A stretch of 64,000 nt of DNA. It comes from Panonychus citri (Eukaryota; Arthropoda; Arachnida; Trombidiformes; Tetranychidae). The DNA lies in NCBI RefSeq assembly GCF_014898815.1, contig NW_026515524.1:62001-126000 (forward strand), read 5' to 3'. Below are positions 31,401 to 45,762 of the stretch, in pieces (positions within the stretch are counted from its first letter, which is position 1; every line of letters begins with the position of its first letter). The notes below the pieces were generated by a model that ran no database searches, had not been told where the DNA came from, and saw nothing but the letters and a program-made list of their open reading frames with translations. The position numbers and the translations under genes were made by a program.

Positions 31401-34400
31401 TAGTTGATAATCATCATCATCATCATCATCTGATTCACTATTTCAAGTATTAAATTTAACTCTAAATCCAATTGTGGCATATAAATTTAGTTAATCATAG
31501 GGAAAAAAAGATGATCATGATTATAATTGTGATTAAATGTTAACGATAATTAAAATATTATTACTAATGTAGGAGTGATGAGGAGTTAAATTACTCAGCG
31601 AATTAAATTTAAATCTGGAAAATGATAAAGATCCTCTTCTAATTAGCAATTAAATTGTGATATTTAAATATTATACAATATTGTCTCTCATTCTTTAATC
31701 ATTAACCATCATCATCATCATCTTAATCTTTACAATCAATTAATCATCATACATTTAAAATCAGTATCAGAGGCTCAATGATATAACTGTGGTTCCTTCA
31801 TCCTGATTAGAGTGATTAAAGTTTTTCCAAAGTTAAATCAGAACAAAATCAAATTAATCATAATCATGAATAAAGTAAATTGTTAAAATGATAATGAAAA
31901 CATAATTAATTAATTTCTTTCATCATCTTTCATGATAATAATATTCATAAATACAACTCTTAATCGTCGATAATCATTTGCAACAATCAATTTACAATTA
32001 GCACAAGAAAAGTTTACTAATAACAATTTTAATGATAAAATTGTTCATCTGATTTATTAATAAATTGTTACAATAATTATATTTATATTATTAATTTATT
32101 AACCTGTGAATCAAATTAAATTGATTCAGTTGCAAGTGTGACCCTTGAAGATTACAATTTGTAAATTGTTACAGTTAATATAAAACCGAATTGAAATCAA
32201 GTGAAAATAATCAATCAAATGATAATCATGAAAAATTAATGTAAACAATTTATTCATATTGATTCAATGAATTCAATTGGATAACATTCAATTCAAAGGC
32301 CAATCCTAATTTAATGATAATCAAATGAAAAAAAAAGGATAACAATTAGATTCTTGATAATGATTGATACAAATAATAAACAAATGAATTTGATTTGAAT
32401 GATTTAAATGAAAAACGATTGATTAAGAAGACTAATTGTTTTCAATTAATGAATTAAAATCGTTCTTATTTCATACATATACAATATTCATGATGTAACC
32501 ATGAAGATTGGGAAAACTTTGTTGATTGTTAGGCTCAGAATTCAGATGAGTAATATAAACGTTACTGTTTTGTTAATTTGCCCTCAGGGAGAATCAAATA
32601 TATTTAGTGTTTCTTTTTGTTTTAATTTTATATTTCACTGATTTAGAGAGTAATTAGTGATTGACCTCTCCTTTTATTTATCGATAAAATTAATCAAAAT
32701 GCCCAAAGGTCATTTAAATGTAAGATTTTCTTTTCATCATCATCTAATTTATCTTCATCTTCATTATTAACTTTTCCAAATTGACCTTAGAACTTTCGAG
32801 TTTCCACTTTTATTTTTTTTTTCGATTTTCTTATTATATAATAAGTTCTAATATTCTCAATAATCGAGATTAAACCAAACATAATAATAACTTTTTCCTT
32901 AATCTTTTCTCATCTAACCTAATGTATTAATCTTCTTAATCTTCTTTATCTTGATAATCTTTGCTTTCTCTCTCATTATCCTCATCATCCTTATCATCAT
33001 CTTTAACATCTTCATCTCTTTTCATCTCATGAGATTTTGATCTTAATCTTAAAATTTACTTCTAATCTCATTCTTTCAATCATCTGTCTCATTTGATTGT
33101 TTTTTTTTCTGTAATTTAAGTTAATTGTTTAAACATAATTTCTCATCGGAGGTGACAAACTTTCCAAACAATTAAGGATAATTTAATTTACCATCATCTT
33201 TAATAACCAAATCCTTGTTTCAATTTGGATAAGATAATATTAGTTAAATGATTTGCTCTTTTTGTTTAATAATAATTATTCTTGACTTGATTAACTGACC
33301 TGCCCATTAATTAATGATTAAAATTTAAGGCCCAATAATGAACAGGATCAATAACAGGATTAAGAATTGATAACTCTTGGTTATGTAGAGATAATTATTA
33401 TATTGGATCAACATGTAAATCAGGTTCAGATAATATGAAATAATCTCAACAATTTAGTTCAAAACAATATTGTCAATTTGTCACATTAATTATCAATTAA
33501 TCATAATCATATTCACCTTTACTCATTAATCAGTTCATGATGAAAATGGTGATAAAATCATGTAAAAGTTATTGAATAATAATAACAAAAACAACAAAAA
33601 CTCATACATATATTATGAATGTTATTAGTTAAAATATTAACACTAATTAACTGAAAGGCTCATCATTGATTAGTATCATCAACTAAATTAATCTTGATAA
33701 TCAATTAATCTGACATTTGATTAAACAAAAGATAAATAGAGAAATAAATATAAAAATATATTGTGTATAAGTGGACAAGAGAGTTGACCTCAAAACAAAA
33801 AGGTAAAGGTTTAATTGTAAGATATGGATAACGATAATTACTCTAATGATTAAGAAGATGATGATGATGATTATGATTACCAAACATTCACTCATTGATT
33901 GTGATTAAAAGCCCACTGAAAGTAATATCAACCCTTGAATGATATGTAAAAGTATATAAAATATGACATTAAACTATCAGATCAAATGAAGGAAAAAAAA
34001 AAGTTCTGATTAGATTAAAACAGAAAATCAGTTCACATTTTCAGTATCTTAAAGTATCACCTTTTTTTTTACCTGTGGTTCTTGTTGGTGATACTTATCA
34101 TGATGATAATGGTGATTATATGATGAGGATGATGAGGATGAGGATGAGAGTGGGTTAACTAGTATGTGCCTCTCATCATCCTCCCATTTTTAACTCCCTT
34201 TCAGGTCCAGTTTTCTTACCTTTTAACAGGTCACTTAACGTAACTTTTTTTTTCGCTTAATTTAAAAAGTCACTTTGTGGCTTGGGTTTTGTGCTTATAG
34301 TTGATTAGTTGATTAGTTAGTTAATCTAATATTAAGGTCAACCCAATTATGGAAATGCTAACCATAAATCAACAATCAAAAAACATAATCATTATGTATC

Positions 34401-37400
34401 ATCATCATCTTCATAATTATTATCATTAGGATCATGTCTTAGCCTTTTGCATTGGGTTTCCAGGTAAAGGTAAATGAAAATGGTTCTGATTAAATTGTTG
34501 GTTTATCAATGGGAATAATTTAAAGGTAAATTAAAGGTTTAAATTTTGTTTATTATTATTATTTAATAATGATTTATATTTATATGGTAAATCTAATCGG
34601 CCATCATAGATATCATTTACAATTAAGGGTCAGTTAATTTACATACAGTTTGTGTGTACATCAATTTAATTATCTAAATTGAGTTAATCAATTCATCTTT
34701 AGCTTATGGTTTGTGGTAGATTTTGATATTATTAATTGTGGTCATACAATTAATATTCACATTGCATACACAATTAAAGACAATTATCAATGATTATTAT
34801 TAACACAATATTATAATGTTCATCTAGAATTTGGATCATTTTTTGATTGTAATTAATTTCATCATCAATAGTTAATTGTCTTGAAGCTTGAAAAAGTTAA
34901 GGAGTTCAAGTTTAATATTAATATGTAACCAAGTTTGTTGTTTAAAATGAATTTGAGAAATTTAAAAATGATTAGTTAATTAGGAATGAAATTATCATCA
35001 TAGAATCATCAACAACAATCTGATGATACTAATCAAATTGTTAATTGCTCATGATTGTGGTTTGTTTTTCATTGACCACCCACGGGAAATAATAATAATG
35101 ATAATAATCAACAATCAGAATGAGAATCAGAATCATCAACATCAATTTTAATTCTGATTAATTAAGATTCTCAAATTGTTGATAATTTAAACTTTCACCC
35201 AGTTAACAAAGTTTTGTTAATTTTGTTTTTGCTAAACGCAAACAATTAGGATGATGATGAGCCCAATTGTAAACATTTCCATAACCATAATCATAATTAA
35301 GATGATGATGATGATGATTAACATGATCTTGATATTGAAATTCATTCAACAACAATTATAATTATCTTCACCACTGAATTTGTTAGTTTGAAATATATAA
35401 TTTAATTGGTGTCTCAACCTGACCTGATAATCAAATGAGAACGTTAATTAAGGAAAAGTTAAATCACCTAAATACTTTGATATTTACTAATACAACGAAA
35501 ACAATTACAATTAAAAATGATTCACTATTTAGAAATAGAAATTCAATTATTATCATATTAATCGTGTTGATTACAATTAACTCTAACTATCAATATAATC
35601 ATAATGTATCGTAAACAGTTAATATTATATAATCGTGCTGATCATTTTGTAACATTTAATTGCTGCCGATACCTTTTTGTTTACAATTGTAAACCCGGAT
35701 TCTGATTAACCAACAATCAAAGTTTAATCATGATGAACAAACAATTAATCATCGCAATTCATTTCAACGAGCAATCTTAATTGTTGTCATCAGTATCAGA
35801 ACAATTTTTGATCAGATCTTTGTGAGTCTTTAAATCATATGGCTAAATTGTTTAAACAACTTGTTGGTTAATTAGATTGTTAATCCAGTAGTTGTTTGAG
35901 AGATTTTATCAACAAGAAATGAAATACTTTCTTTTGTGGTTTAAGTTAATTGTTAGTTTATTAATTTAATTTGATTGTGTTATCATTATCTTGTTGTCAC
36001 TCTTGTCCATCGTTGAAATAATTGTTACTATCTGAATTTTGGTTAATTTAAATTAACTTGGTACGTGATTTGTGATTCAATTTTAAATATAAACAGTGTT
36101 GATCACGTTAACACGAATAATTATATAATCATCATAATAATGATAACGAAATTGTAATTGTTGTTGTTAATCAAGTTCAGAACTTTTTTTTTCTTCTCAA
36201 CAATCAAGAAGAAAAAAAAGTTTTCCAAAAAAAACTTTAGAACTTTTTTTTTCTCGAAAAAAACGTGAACTTGATTTCTCTCTGTATTGTGATTGTATCT
36301 AAATTGTTATCATGCTAATTAACAATTAACTTTACTGACCACACAATTTGATAAGAGAAAAATCAAATTATCTTGATTATCAATCTTGACAATTAGATTA
36401 ACCAAAAAGTAACTAAAAGTGTTAAACTTAAACAACAAACAATTTACTAAACAATCAAGTTGAAATCATAATAGTGATGATAATTGTAATCAAAATAACA
36501 ACAATCAACTTTGATTGGTGTTAATATATAATTTGATTGTATTATTTTCAAGTTTAATCAAACAATTTACTAAATATTAATAGTTTATCATTAAATGTCA
36601 ATATGATAAACAATTAAACTAATCAACAATCAACTGACAACCATGATGATCAGTTTGAGGCAAATCAACTAATTGGCAGCCCGTATTTAAAGTATCACAA
36701 TTAAATATTTTTCATTTACTAAAAATGCTAATCATAGCCAGTTAATTGTTGTTTGTCTGCGATGAGCAATTAAAAATTTAGTTTAATTGTTAAAGAGAGA
36801 GAGAGAGAGATGAAAATTATTACGATTGATTTGATTTGAAACCATGTCATTGATCTGATTAGATTGTTTGATTTTAATTTGATTATCATCTTTCATCATC
36901 AGCATTTAATCATCATCATCTTTCATCAAATGAATCAATCTTTAAATCGAGTCAACTAATTACAATTAACTTTGATCATTGATCATCTTTTCAAAACTAA
37001 ATCAACAATTCATTTTTTTTCCAGGTAGTACTAAAAGCTACCAGTGTTTACATATAATCGTTAATGATGATTACAATTTGATTGCGTTAATAAGTTGATT
37101 GTAAAATTTATCCCGGGCGGTCTAATTGTGTTAACTACTACAATTGATCAACTGATTAAGTCTAAGGGTAATGATGATGATGCCCTTTAACAACAATCAA
37201 TTGTTTCAACATCTGATCATCTGTTTGATTAACCCAAACATAATCATAATAATAATAATTAATCGTGATTATCTTTGCCCTTTTTCATTTATCATCAACA
37301 ATCAAACATCATGATCTCATCAAATGATTGTAGTTTTAATTTGATTGTTGGGCAATTTTAAACTTTGATTGTGTTCATTGAAAAATAATATTACCATTAA

Positions 37401-37755
37401 CTTGTTAGTATAAAATAATATATGATAATAAAAATCAAGATTCAGGCATTGAAATAATTGATGAGTGACCACTGGTCATTGATGATGATCGATACATAAA
37501 TTATGTATGTAACTGTTGTAAAAATAACATAAATAATTATAACAACAGTTAGAGGTTAAAATAATAATTAGATGCGTGATTTTAACACGTTGATAATTAG
37601 TTGATTATGATTTAGTAATGATAATAATCAACAATTGAAAATTTTGGTTAAAGTTTTAAATTTCGTGTGAATGTTTAATGGGCTTTGAACTTGATTGTGG
37701 TTGATCATTTGATTGTTGATTATGTTAATTGTTATGTATATTGTGATGTTGATGT

Positions 37756-37756
<1 letters not shown>

Positions 37757-37789
<33 letters not shown>

Positions 37790-37790
37790 G
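37757..37790. repeat. (GAT)n microsatellite
   Basis: About 11 tandem GAT units in the gene-free tract, preceded by GATGTTGATGTT. Confidence 0.85.
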
Positions 37791-38854
37791 AATTGACCAA
37801 TTGCCAGGAGATGACCATAAAAATAGCTTGAATTTTGTTTTTCCTCTTTTCTTTTTGTATCCTAAATACATACACGTTGTATTGGCTCAATGTGAAGATG
37901 ATGTTCCTTTCAATCAAATTGTAATAGTTAATGATGATGAGAACACGATTTGATAATTTTGAGTAAATTTAAACAATTGGTAGAGACTCATAAAGATTAA
38001 TCAGTTGATTATAATAGTTTATGCAAATGAGTTTGGGTGATGATGAAGTTACGGATGAAAATGATGAGGATGGAGATGAAGATGATTATCGGAAGAGAGA
38101 GAGAGAGAGTAATCCTCTCTATTACCTGGATATTTTTACTTTCCACCATGAGAGAGTGATGATGATGATGATGATGAAGAGAAAGTAGGCTTCATCATAA
38201 TCTGAATACGATTATTATCCTAATCTTCATTATCATGATTATCATCTGAGACTCTAAAAGGGTTAAAGGTAACCTGATAATGTTAATTATGTCACAAATT
38301 GAACAATTGATTGGAATGAACAATTGATGAGACGAAAAAGTATCAGATTACTAAATCTATTCACTTCCATATTGATTTGCATAATTGTCAGTCATTTAAT
38401 CCCTTTTATGATCTTCCTCTTAATCCTTATCCTCATCTTCATCTTAATCAAGTTTTAATAGCTTCAAATTATAACAATTTAATGATGAAAATAAATGTTT
38501 GTTTATTGATAATCCGAAATGAACAAAGTTGGGAAAAAGTTTTTCAATTTCACTTTCAATCAACAATCAATTCAGTTTTATATTATTGGATTTAAATAAT
38601 TTCAACTAATCATCTTAATAATCAATTTAATTATTATCATTATTTATTCAAATTTGGTTAATCCTTAACTGAATTAACTGTATTAATAGATTTGATTTGT
38701 CACTTTGTGTTAACATTTGAATGAAGGGAAAGCAAAAGTAACTTCAACAATTAACTTGTATGTAACTAAATGTTTGATATAATTAATTGATTATCTTTAT
38801 AAAAGTTATGATTAACTTAAATTGTTGTTGTTGGTTAAAAATAAGATGATGAGG

Positions 38855-38881
38855 AAGAGAGAGAGAGAGAGAGAGAGAGAT
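38855..38881. repeat. (GA)n microsatellite
   Basis: About 13 uninterrupted GA units in the gene-free tract. Confidence 0.85.
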
Positions 38882-40984
38882 GATTTAATTTGATGAATTA
38901 GTTACTGTTAATAAAAGATTATTACGGAAAAATAATTCACTTTAATTGTTAATCAAACTAATTTAATTTCGAGAGTAAAAACTTTCTCTTTTTTGAATCG
39001 AAATCAATGATTAATTAATTGTAATAGTAGCTAATTAATGATAATTTTTTGGTATTAATAGAGAGAGTAAAAGTTTCCAAGTGACAACAATTTAGTTTCA
39101 TGTTAATTGTTGATTAAATGTAAACATGATTGTAATCATATTAATCTGATCGGTTGATTATTGTTAATAATTAACTTTTCTCCCATTTAAATTTCAATTC
39201 AATTTTTCCAATCAAATTGTTTATTTTTAACCGTTAAAACTATTGGGCCCTTAATCATATCCTTTAATCAACAATTAAGTTTATACAATTACAATTAATC
39301 CAATATATATTTATTATCATATTGTGTTATTAATAGTTAATCAAATTGTTACTCATATTAGTATCCCAATTAATTAAATCACTCATAAGAAAATAGTAAA
39401 TCAAAAATATCATAATGATAATTTAAAGTGAAATTTATCATGAAAATGAATTTAATTAATAATAAATTGGTAAATAATTAATAATGTATTATGATGATGA
39501 TGAGTATTTATAGTAACAATTAACAATTAACAAGATTCAACTACGAAACTTGATCTTGATTGTATAAAGAAAAACAAAAGTTTACAGTTAATTGTCCAAG
39601 AATAATTAACTAATTAATTCACTGATTTGTAAGGGTTTCATTTTCATTGAAAATTTTGATTGTCCTCCAATTCCCAGAATTGATTAACCTTACAATTAAC
39701 GTGATCTACTCGCCTCTTTAATCAAATCAGTTTTAAATCATCGTGATTAAAGTTGATCATGTTTCCCTTTCCCTTATAATACATATAATTACATATACAG
39801 GTAACGGTTAATTGTTACTCTTTGCTGTTGGTAATAATAAGACGAGGGAAACGAAAAGTGATTAACAATTAACCTAAACAATTTATTAATCACGAATTAA
39901 TCAATTAACTGGTAAATTTTTTCTTGTTTTTGTTTTCTTGCTAATTTAATGGTAAAAGTTTTACTTTTCATTTTCTTGTGAATGAAAAATATTTGGGTTA
40001 CCCTTTGAATATCAATACATAATCATCAATGTGCTGATCAATTGTGATTTAAATTAGTTGAGGTTAATTAATGGTCTTATTAACTAAATTAAAGTTCATC
40101 AGACTTTCTATTTCTATTGATGAGATTATATTTTTGTTAATTACAATTTAATTATATAATTGATTGTAAGAACAAGTTTCAGGTCAGTTTGTATTTGTGT
40201 CTACAGACAAATTGATGATTATTAACATACATATAACAATTTAATTGTTTCACTGTTGATTTGGTTATAGTTAATTTGAATCTCCTTTTAAAATAATAAC
40301 TAAATTAAGTTTCTTTATTAATCATTATCACCATTATCATTAACAGTCTGATCATCAACACATGATGATTAGTTTTGATTACTAGTGGTTAACATTTAGT
40401 AGTTGAAAATTGTTACTATTATTTAATGATCATCATCAACAATTGATTGACATTTAATTGTTTGTCTTCATCATAATTTACAAATGAATATGATTTCAGG
40501 ATGGAAATTAAATTAAATTGTTAACTAACGTGTTTCTCAGTAAATCTCATCACCTTTAATTAGTTGATTAAAGAGTATAGTCAATTTTAATTGTTGTTTA
40601 TCTCGAGAAAGATTATTATCAGAATTGATTAATTGTCAAAAGCTCATAAGAAACAAAGTCATGTGAGATCGAGACCATTAACTTTGTCTGTTCAACAATT
40701 AAGTCTGGAAGAAAAAGAAGAAGAAGAAAATTTATTAATTGTTATAATAGTAATTGATAAATTGTATGAATTAAAATGAGAGTAAATAAATAATAACACA
40801 AATGATACAATTAAATCAATAGATAATAATGGGAATAGTTTAGTATTATTATTGATCAATTGGTGTTTCTGTTTCTTTTGCTAAGGTTGTTTGGTTACTT
40901 TCAGGAATCAAGTTGAATTTAGGATGAGGGAGATGAAGATGAAGATGAAGATGCTAAAAGAGAGATGATGAGGATAAATATTGT

Positions 40985-41016
<32 letters not shown>

Positions 41017-44000
41017 AAGAGATGATGTGAGATGTTTAAAAGACTTTGAATCAAGTTTGTTATTAGTTATTTACTTGGGAAGAGTTGATTAAGAAAGGTA
41101 ACTTAAGAGTAGAAAGTTAACTTACCTTAATTTCATTGTGTGTGTGTGTTTATTAATATAATCATCAATAAACATTAGTTATTGTTGATTGTTGATCATC
41201 ATCCTCATCATTTAGTATCATCATTTTCGGACAATTAATGTGCAACAAGGACAATTGTGAACAAAAGTGACCAAAACATCAAATCGGATTGTCTTTATTA
41301 ATTTTTTGCTCTATTCAAAGTGATATATGGATTGAATCAATAGTCTATTTAATTAGTCAATCATTGAAAAGAAACAAAGGATTTTCCAATCAATTAATCG
41401 GATAAACAGTTAATTTAATCATTAAAATTCAATCAAAGGTGAGAATTGTTATCAATTGTTATTAATATTTTTCGAATCCATCAAAGTTTATCAGATGAAT
41501 GAGATGAAAACTTTTCCAATGGGAAAAAAAAGTTCATTCATGAGATGAAAAAGTTTTTCATTTTCTTTCCTAAATTTTAAGTAATTTGATTACCTTTTGA
41601 TTAAGTTTTTCTTTTACGTTCTCATTTTACAATCAACTTCTAGTACTTTTCCTGTTTCTTAATTGATTAATTGATTTCTGAGGGTTGAATTGAGACCAAG
41701 GGTCCGATTAGTAGAGAGATTGTAACATAACTAATCACTTTGAATTCACTCTTGGCCTCACCAATACAGAATCTGAAGCTTCTGATATTAATTTTACATC
41801 TTTGCCCCTTAAGTATAATTTATCATCAGATTTACACTCTAACCCACAATTAATGGATTTAAAGTGTAACAGTAAAGGTAAAATTTTCCTTACAAAAAGG
41901 ACCCAAATTTGTGGATCAATTTGGTATGTGCATCTTTTACAGAGTAAAAGATGAGGATGAGGATAATCATCATCAAGAAAAAAAGGTCATCATTGGTGTC
42001 ATTTTTATTTATACATCTTAATGTCATCTTTTTATCTTATCATCATGATGGTGGTGATTATCAGCAATAGTATCATCCTCATCATCGTCCTCCACATCAC
42101 TTGAAATTGTTAATTAGAATAGGAGAAAAGTTATCAACATGGACAATCAGTTGATCCTTAATCACTTTTTTACCGGTGAAAGTGATTTATGGTCAACAGA
42201 AAATTTTTATAACTCATTTACTTACAGTAGTAATATTTTCACAATCAGCTGATTGAGATGATTAGGATTAGGATAATGATGATATTCTGAGTGGGTCAAG
42301 TTTTGGTAACATTGATTCAAGATTTTCAAGTTGAGAGAAAGTTTTTTCCTCTTGTTCTTTGGGTGTGATGTATAATATAATAGTATTTGACCAAATGAGA
42401 AGGGACAATTGACCATTACAATTGTGAATGAAACTTATATACACATGATGATGAATTTACAACAAATCTCTTAGAAAACTTTACTTTTTGTTTACCTTTG
42501 AATCTTAGTTGGTTGTTTTTGGCTCAATTCGGTGGGTGTTTATGTCTACCTGTTGTTGATTTGTTAATCCAAATGGGTCAGAATAGTAAATGACTCTTAA
42601 GACACTATTAGAAATAAACATCATAAGATTATAAAAACATTTCGTCAATTGAGAGAGAGAGAGAGAGGATAAGAATAGATGGAGAGATGGTTAAAAGAGA
42701 TAAACTTTTACTGAATTAAGAAAAAGGTGAAAATTGAAGATAAAAGATGAAAAAAGTTCCGTTATTAGAAGCGAGAGTTTTAGAGAGAAAAAAATATTTT
42801 TATCTTTTTCTTCATTGAATTTTTCTTCCTTCTTTTATTCATCTTATTCCTAAACTAGATACTTTTACAGGTGAATGGGGGGAGAGGGATCATGATGATG
42901 ACCATCACTTTAGCTTGAGGCTAATTACTGGTTTGATTCATGAAAAATGAAAATCATTAACTTCATCAACCAAAACAAACACAAGAAACAAGAATCAACA
43001 ATTGAATACAAGGAGAGAGACGATTTATTTTTCAATCTAAATCCTAATCCTTATCCTCTCTCTCTCTCTCTCCCTGTAACTTATCAATCAATCGTAATCA
43101 CTTTTCACTATTAAATCAATCAAATTAAGAATTGAATAGTTTTCTAATCCATTTAATTTCATCTCTCCTACATGATTGGTCATTCAAAGAATCACCGTGA
43201 CAATTTAACTGTTGTTTACGTGGATAAACAATTATCTAATCATAAATGATGACCAATTAACTTAAATTATCTATTATTTAGTTAATTGTAATAATTTACA
43301 CAGTCGATCAGAAATGATAAACAATCAAAAATATTATTGAGACAGTTACAATTATCTGAATAACATTTTCAAGGGTTAAATGATTATTAGATTATCTTGA
43401 TTACGGATTTAGAAATTTTGTTAAATTGAGGACAAATTAAATTGTTATAATCAAATTAAAGTTACAATTACATATAATTCATCCTACGCAATTGGATCAA
43501 TTCTGATCATCAATTGATTCAATTATTTTCCCTCTTCTAATTATAATGTTATTAATTCAATTTGGACATTTTTCTTTATTCAACAATAAAACAATCAAAT
43601 TATTTAGACTTTGATGTTTGATTGTTAACAATTAAAGTCCCAACTATTAGTTGGACGTTTAAGGTTATTAATTAAAAAATAATCAATACACAATTTATAT
43701 GAATTGAGATTATTATTAATCTCATGTTATAGTTTGATTTTAATTTCGTTGATCCATTAAAAACAAAAATGATTAACTGATTATTACCTAAACCATTATG
43801 CTCATCAACTAAATATTATAATTAACATCATTAAATTAACCTCAAGCTACTTTAAAAATCATGATAATTTAACTAATTGTTACCTATGTGTGTTTACCAA
43901 CTACTGGATTTAATGTTAATTATGATTTTACCCTGAAAACAAACATAAGTGATTAAAGATTAACCTTTGCTAATATTAAACAACAACAAAATATTAAATC

Positions 44001-44226
44001 ATTTTGCTTTTTGTTTTTACATAATTAAACAATTTAATACAACAATTAACCTGTTAAACTAATCATTTTTGATCAATTTGTCTTTTAAATACAACAATTT
44101 AGCCTTCTATTAAACCCAACCTTTGTTAACAGGTTTTCACCAATATATTTAATCAGTTTATTGATTAGGTTATTGGTTAATTGTAGTATTTAAAATAACA
44201 TATTATGTATGTTACAGATTAAATTG

Positions 44227-44228
44227 TT

Positions 44229-44259
<31 letters not shown>

Positions 44260-44261
44260 TG
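44227..44261. repeat. (AAT)n-(ATT)n perfect palindromic microsatellite
   Basis: A run of ATA/AAT units switches to ATT/TAT at its centre, making a near-perfect self-complementary stretch. Confidence 0.75.
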
Positions 44262-45762
44262 CCTTTAAGCATTGATCTTAATATTATTAGTTAGTTAATT
44301 TGTTGATTTTTTTGTTGATCGTTATGATGAAGATGATGATTTAATTGATTGTTGTGTTTTTGTTAGCAAATACTTAAATGGCCTCTTATTAATATGTTGT
44401 ATGAACATATTTGATTGTTACAATTAAAGAGGGTTAAATTGTTTATATTGGTTAGTTGTAGTTGGCTAGTTAATGATGATATATATAATAATATGTTAGT
44501 TATTAGAAGTGGTGATTAAATAAATTGTTAAAAGTCCGCTTTTTGATTGGGTGGACATTTGAACAACAACATTTAACCTTAAGGTTTAAATTGTTGCAAA
44601 AAATAAAATTAGAGGGAGAAGATGATGATGATGGTGATGAAGATACCGAATGAAACAAAACACAACAATCAGTAAATCACATTGAAGAGAGATGAAGATA
44701 ATGTTATTGAATAACGATAATTACTATTATCATTAAGAGAGGGACACATTCCAAATGATATTTCAAGATGATGATGATGAAATTTTCCAATATTGATAAA
44801 TGAATGTAAATGCCGATTGAACATTATAAATGGTGTTTCAAATTCCAGGTCAAATGTAAAAATTGTCAACCATTAGTACGATTAAGATGTTGTATTTGGT
44901 TTTGATTTGATTTTTGGATAAAACTGTGAATAGATGAAGAGAAACAAGATTAATACATAAGCGATTAACTTATTATCATTACTATTATCGGGTGGGGAAT
45001 ATATCAACTTACCATTTATTTATTGATTTAACATTTTGATTATTGTAATTTACTGATAAAACTCTGATGATAGAGTATTTAATGATGATGATATTAATAA
45101 CAATAATAATAGTTTACTCTTTTATAAAGAGTATATATTTAAACAAAAAAAGGTTGTGAACATCTTAAGGGCAATAATGTTACTCTTACAAGTGATATCA
45201 AAATGAGCTAATACATTGGATGAATAACATTCATATACCCCAACCAAAAGATATAATTACCTTGTTTAATTTCCGATAATTATATTGTTCTCTCTCTTAT
45301 CCAATCAAGATGGAAAACAATTAAAATATTAATCAATAACCATAAATAGAAAAAGAAAGAAAAATTAATTACAATTGTATCTAAGAAAAGAAAACCCTTT
45401 GAACCCCTTAAGGTGTTTTCTTTTCATTGGTGGTAACAAAATGGAAAACAAGTAAAAAAAAGAATCACTCACCTGAATTGGAGATTTTTGATATACATAC
45501 TTTTAGAAAAAACAATACTAATTAACAGAATTAAATTAGTAACAAGAACAATTAAAAAGAGAGAAACAATTAAATCAATTAGCTAATTGGAGGAAAAATC
45601 AGCTGATTCGTTTGAGGGAAAATGTACTAATTGAAATTGTTTTCATTTTCTATTCTTTTTCAAATTTTATCAGTTTGAATTTTTCTTTTCTATTTATCCG
45701 TTAATCTGATTATTTTTTATTCTCTTTCATTTTTTTGTTGTTTCATTTTTTAGGTACAAATC

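Larger units (their letters stand above)
22663..45762. other. 23 kb gene-free AT-rich tract
   Basis: No coding frame on either strand looks like protein; the few 60-70 codon frames are AT-rich chance products. The sequence is dominated by recurring TTAATTGTTA/TAACAATTAA-type words and ATC/ATG microsatellites. It ends with a splice acceptor just before the ATG of the gene at 45763, so part could be a long 5' UTR intron and regulatory DNA of that gene. Special spots are listed separately (hairpin 28424-28492, several microsatellites). Compositionally distinct islands lie at about 28300-29400 and 41680-41960. Confidence 0.55.

Noticed and set aside
33701..33895. Hydrophobic 64 codon minus frame
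   Set aside because: Ile/Leu-rich product of AT-rich and ATC-repeat DNA; no start context or homology seen.
37732..44869. Four other 60-70 codon frames in the gene-free tract (37732, 38377, 42222, 44669)
   Set aside because: Low-complexity chance frames made of microsatellite and AT-rich sequence.
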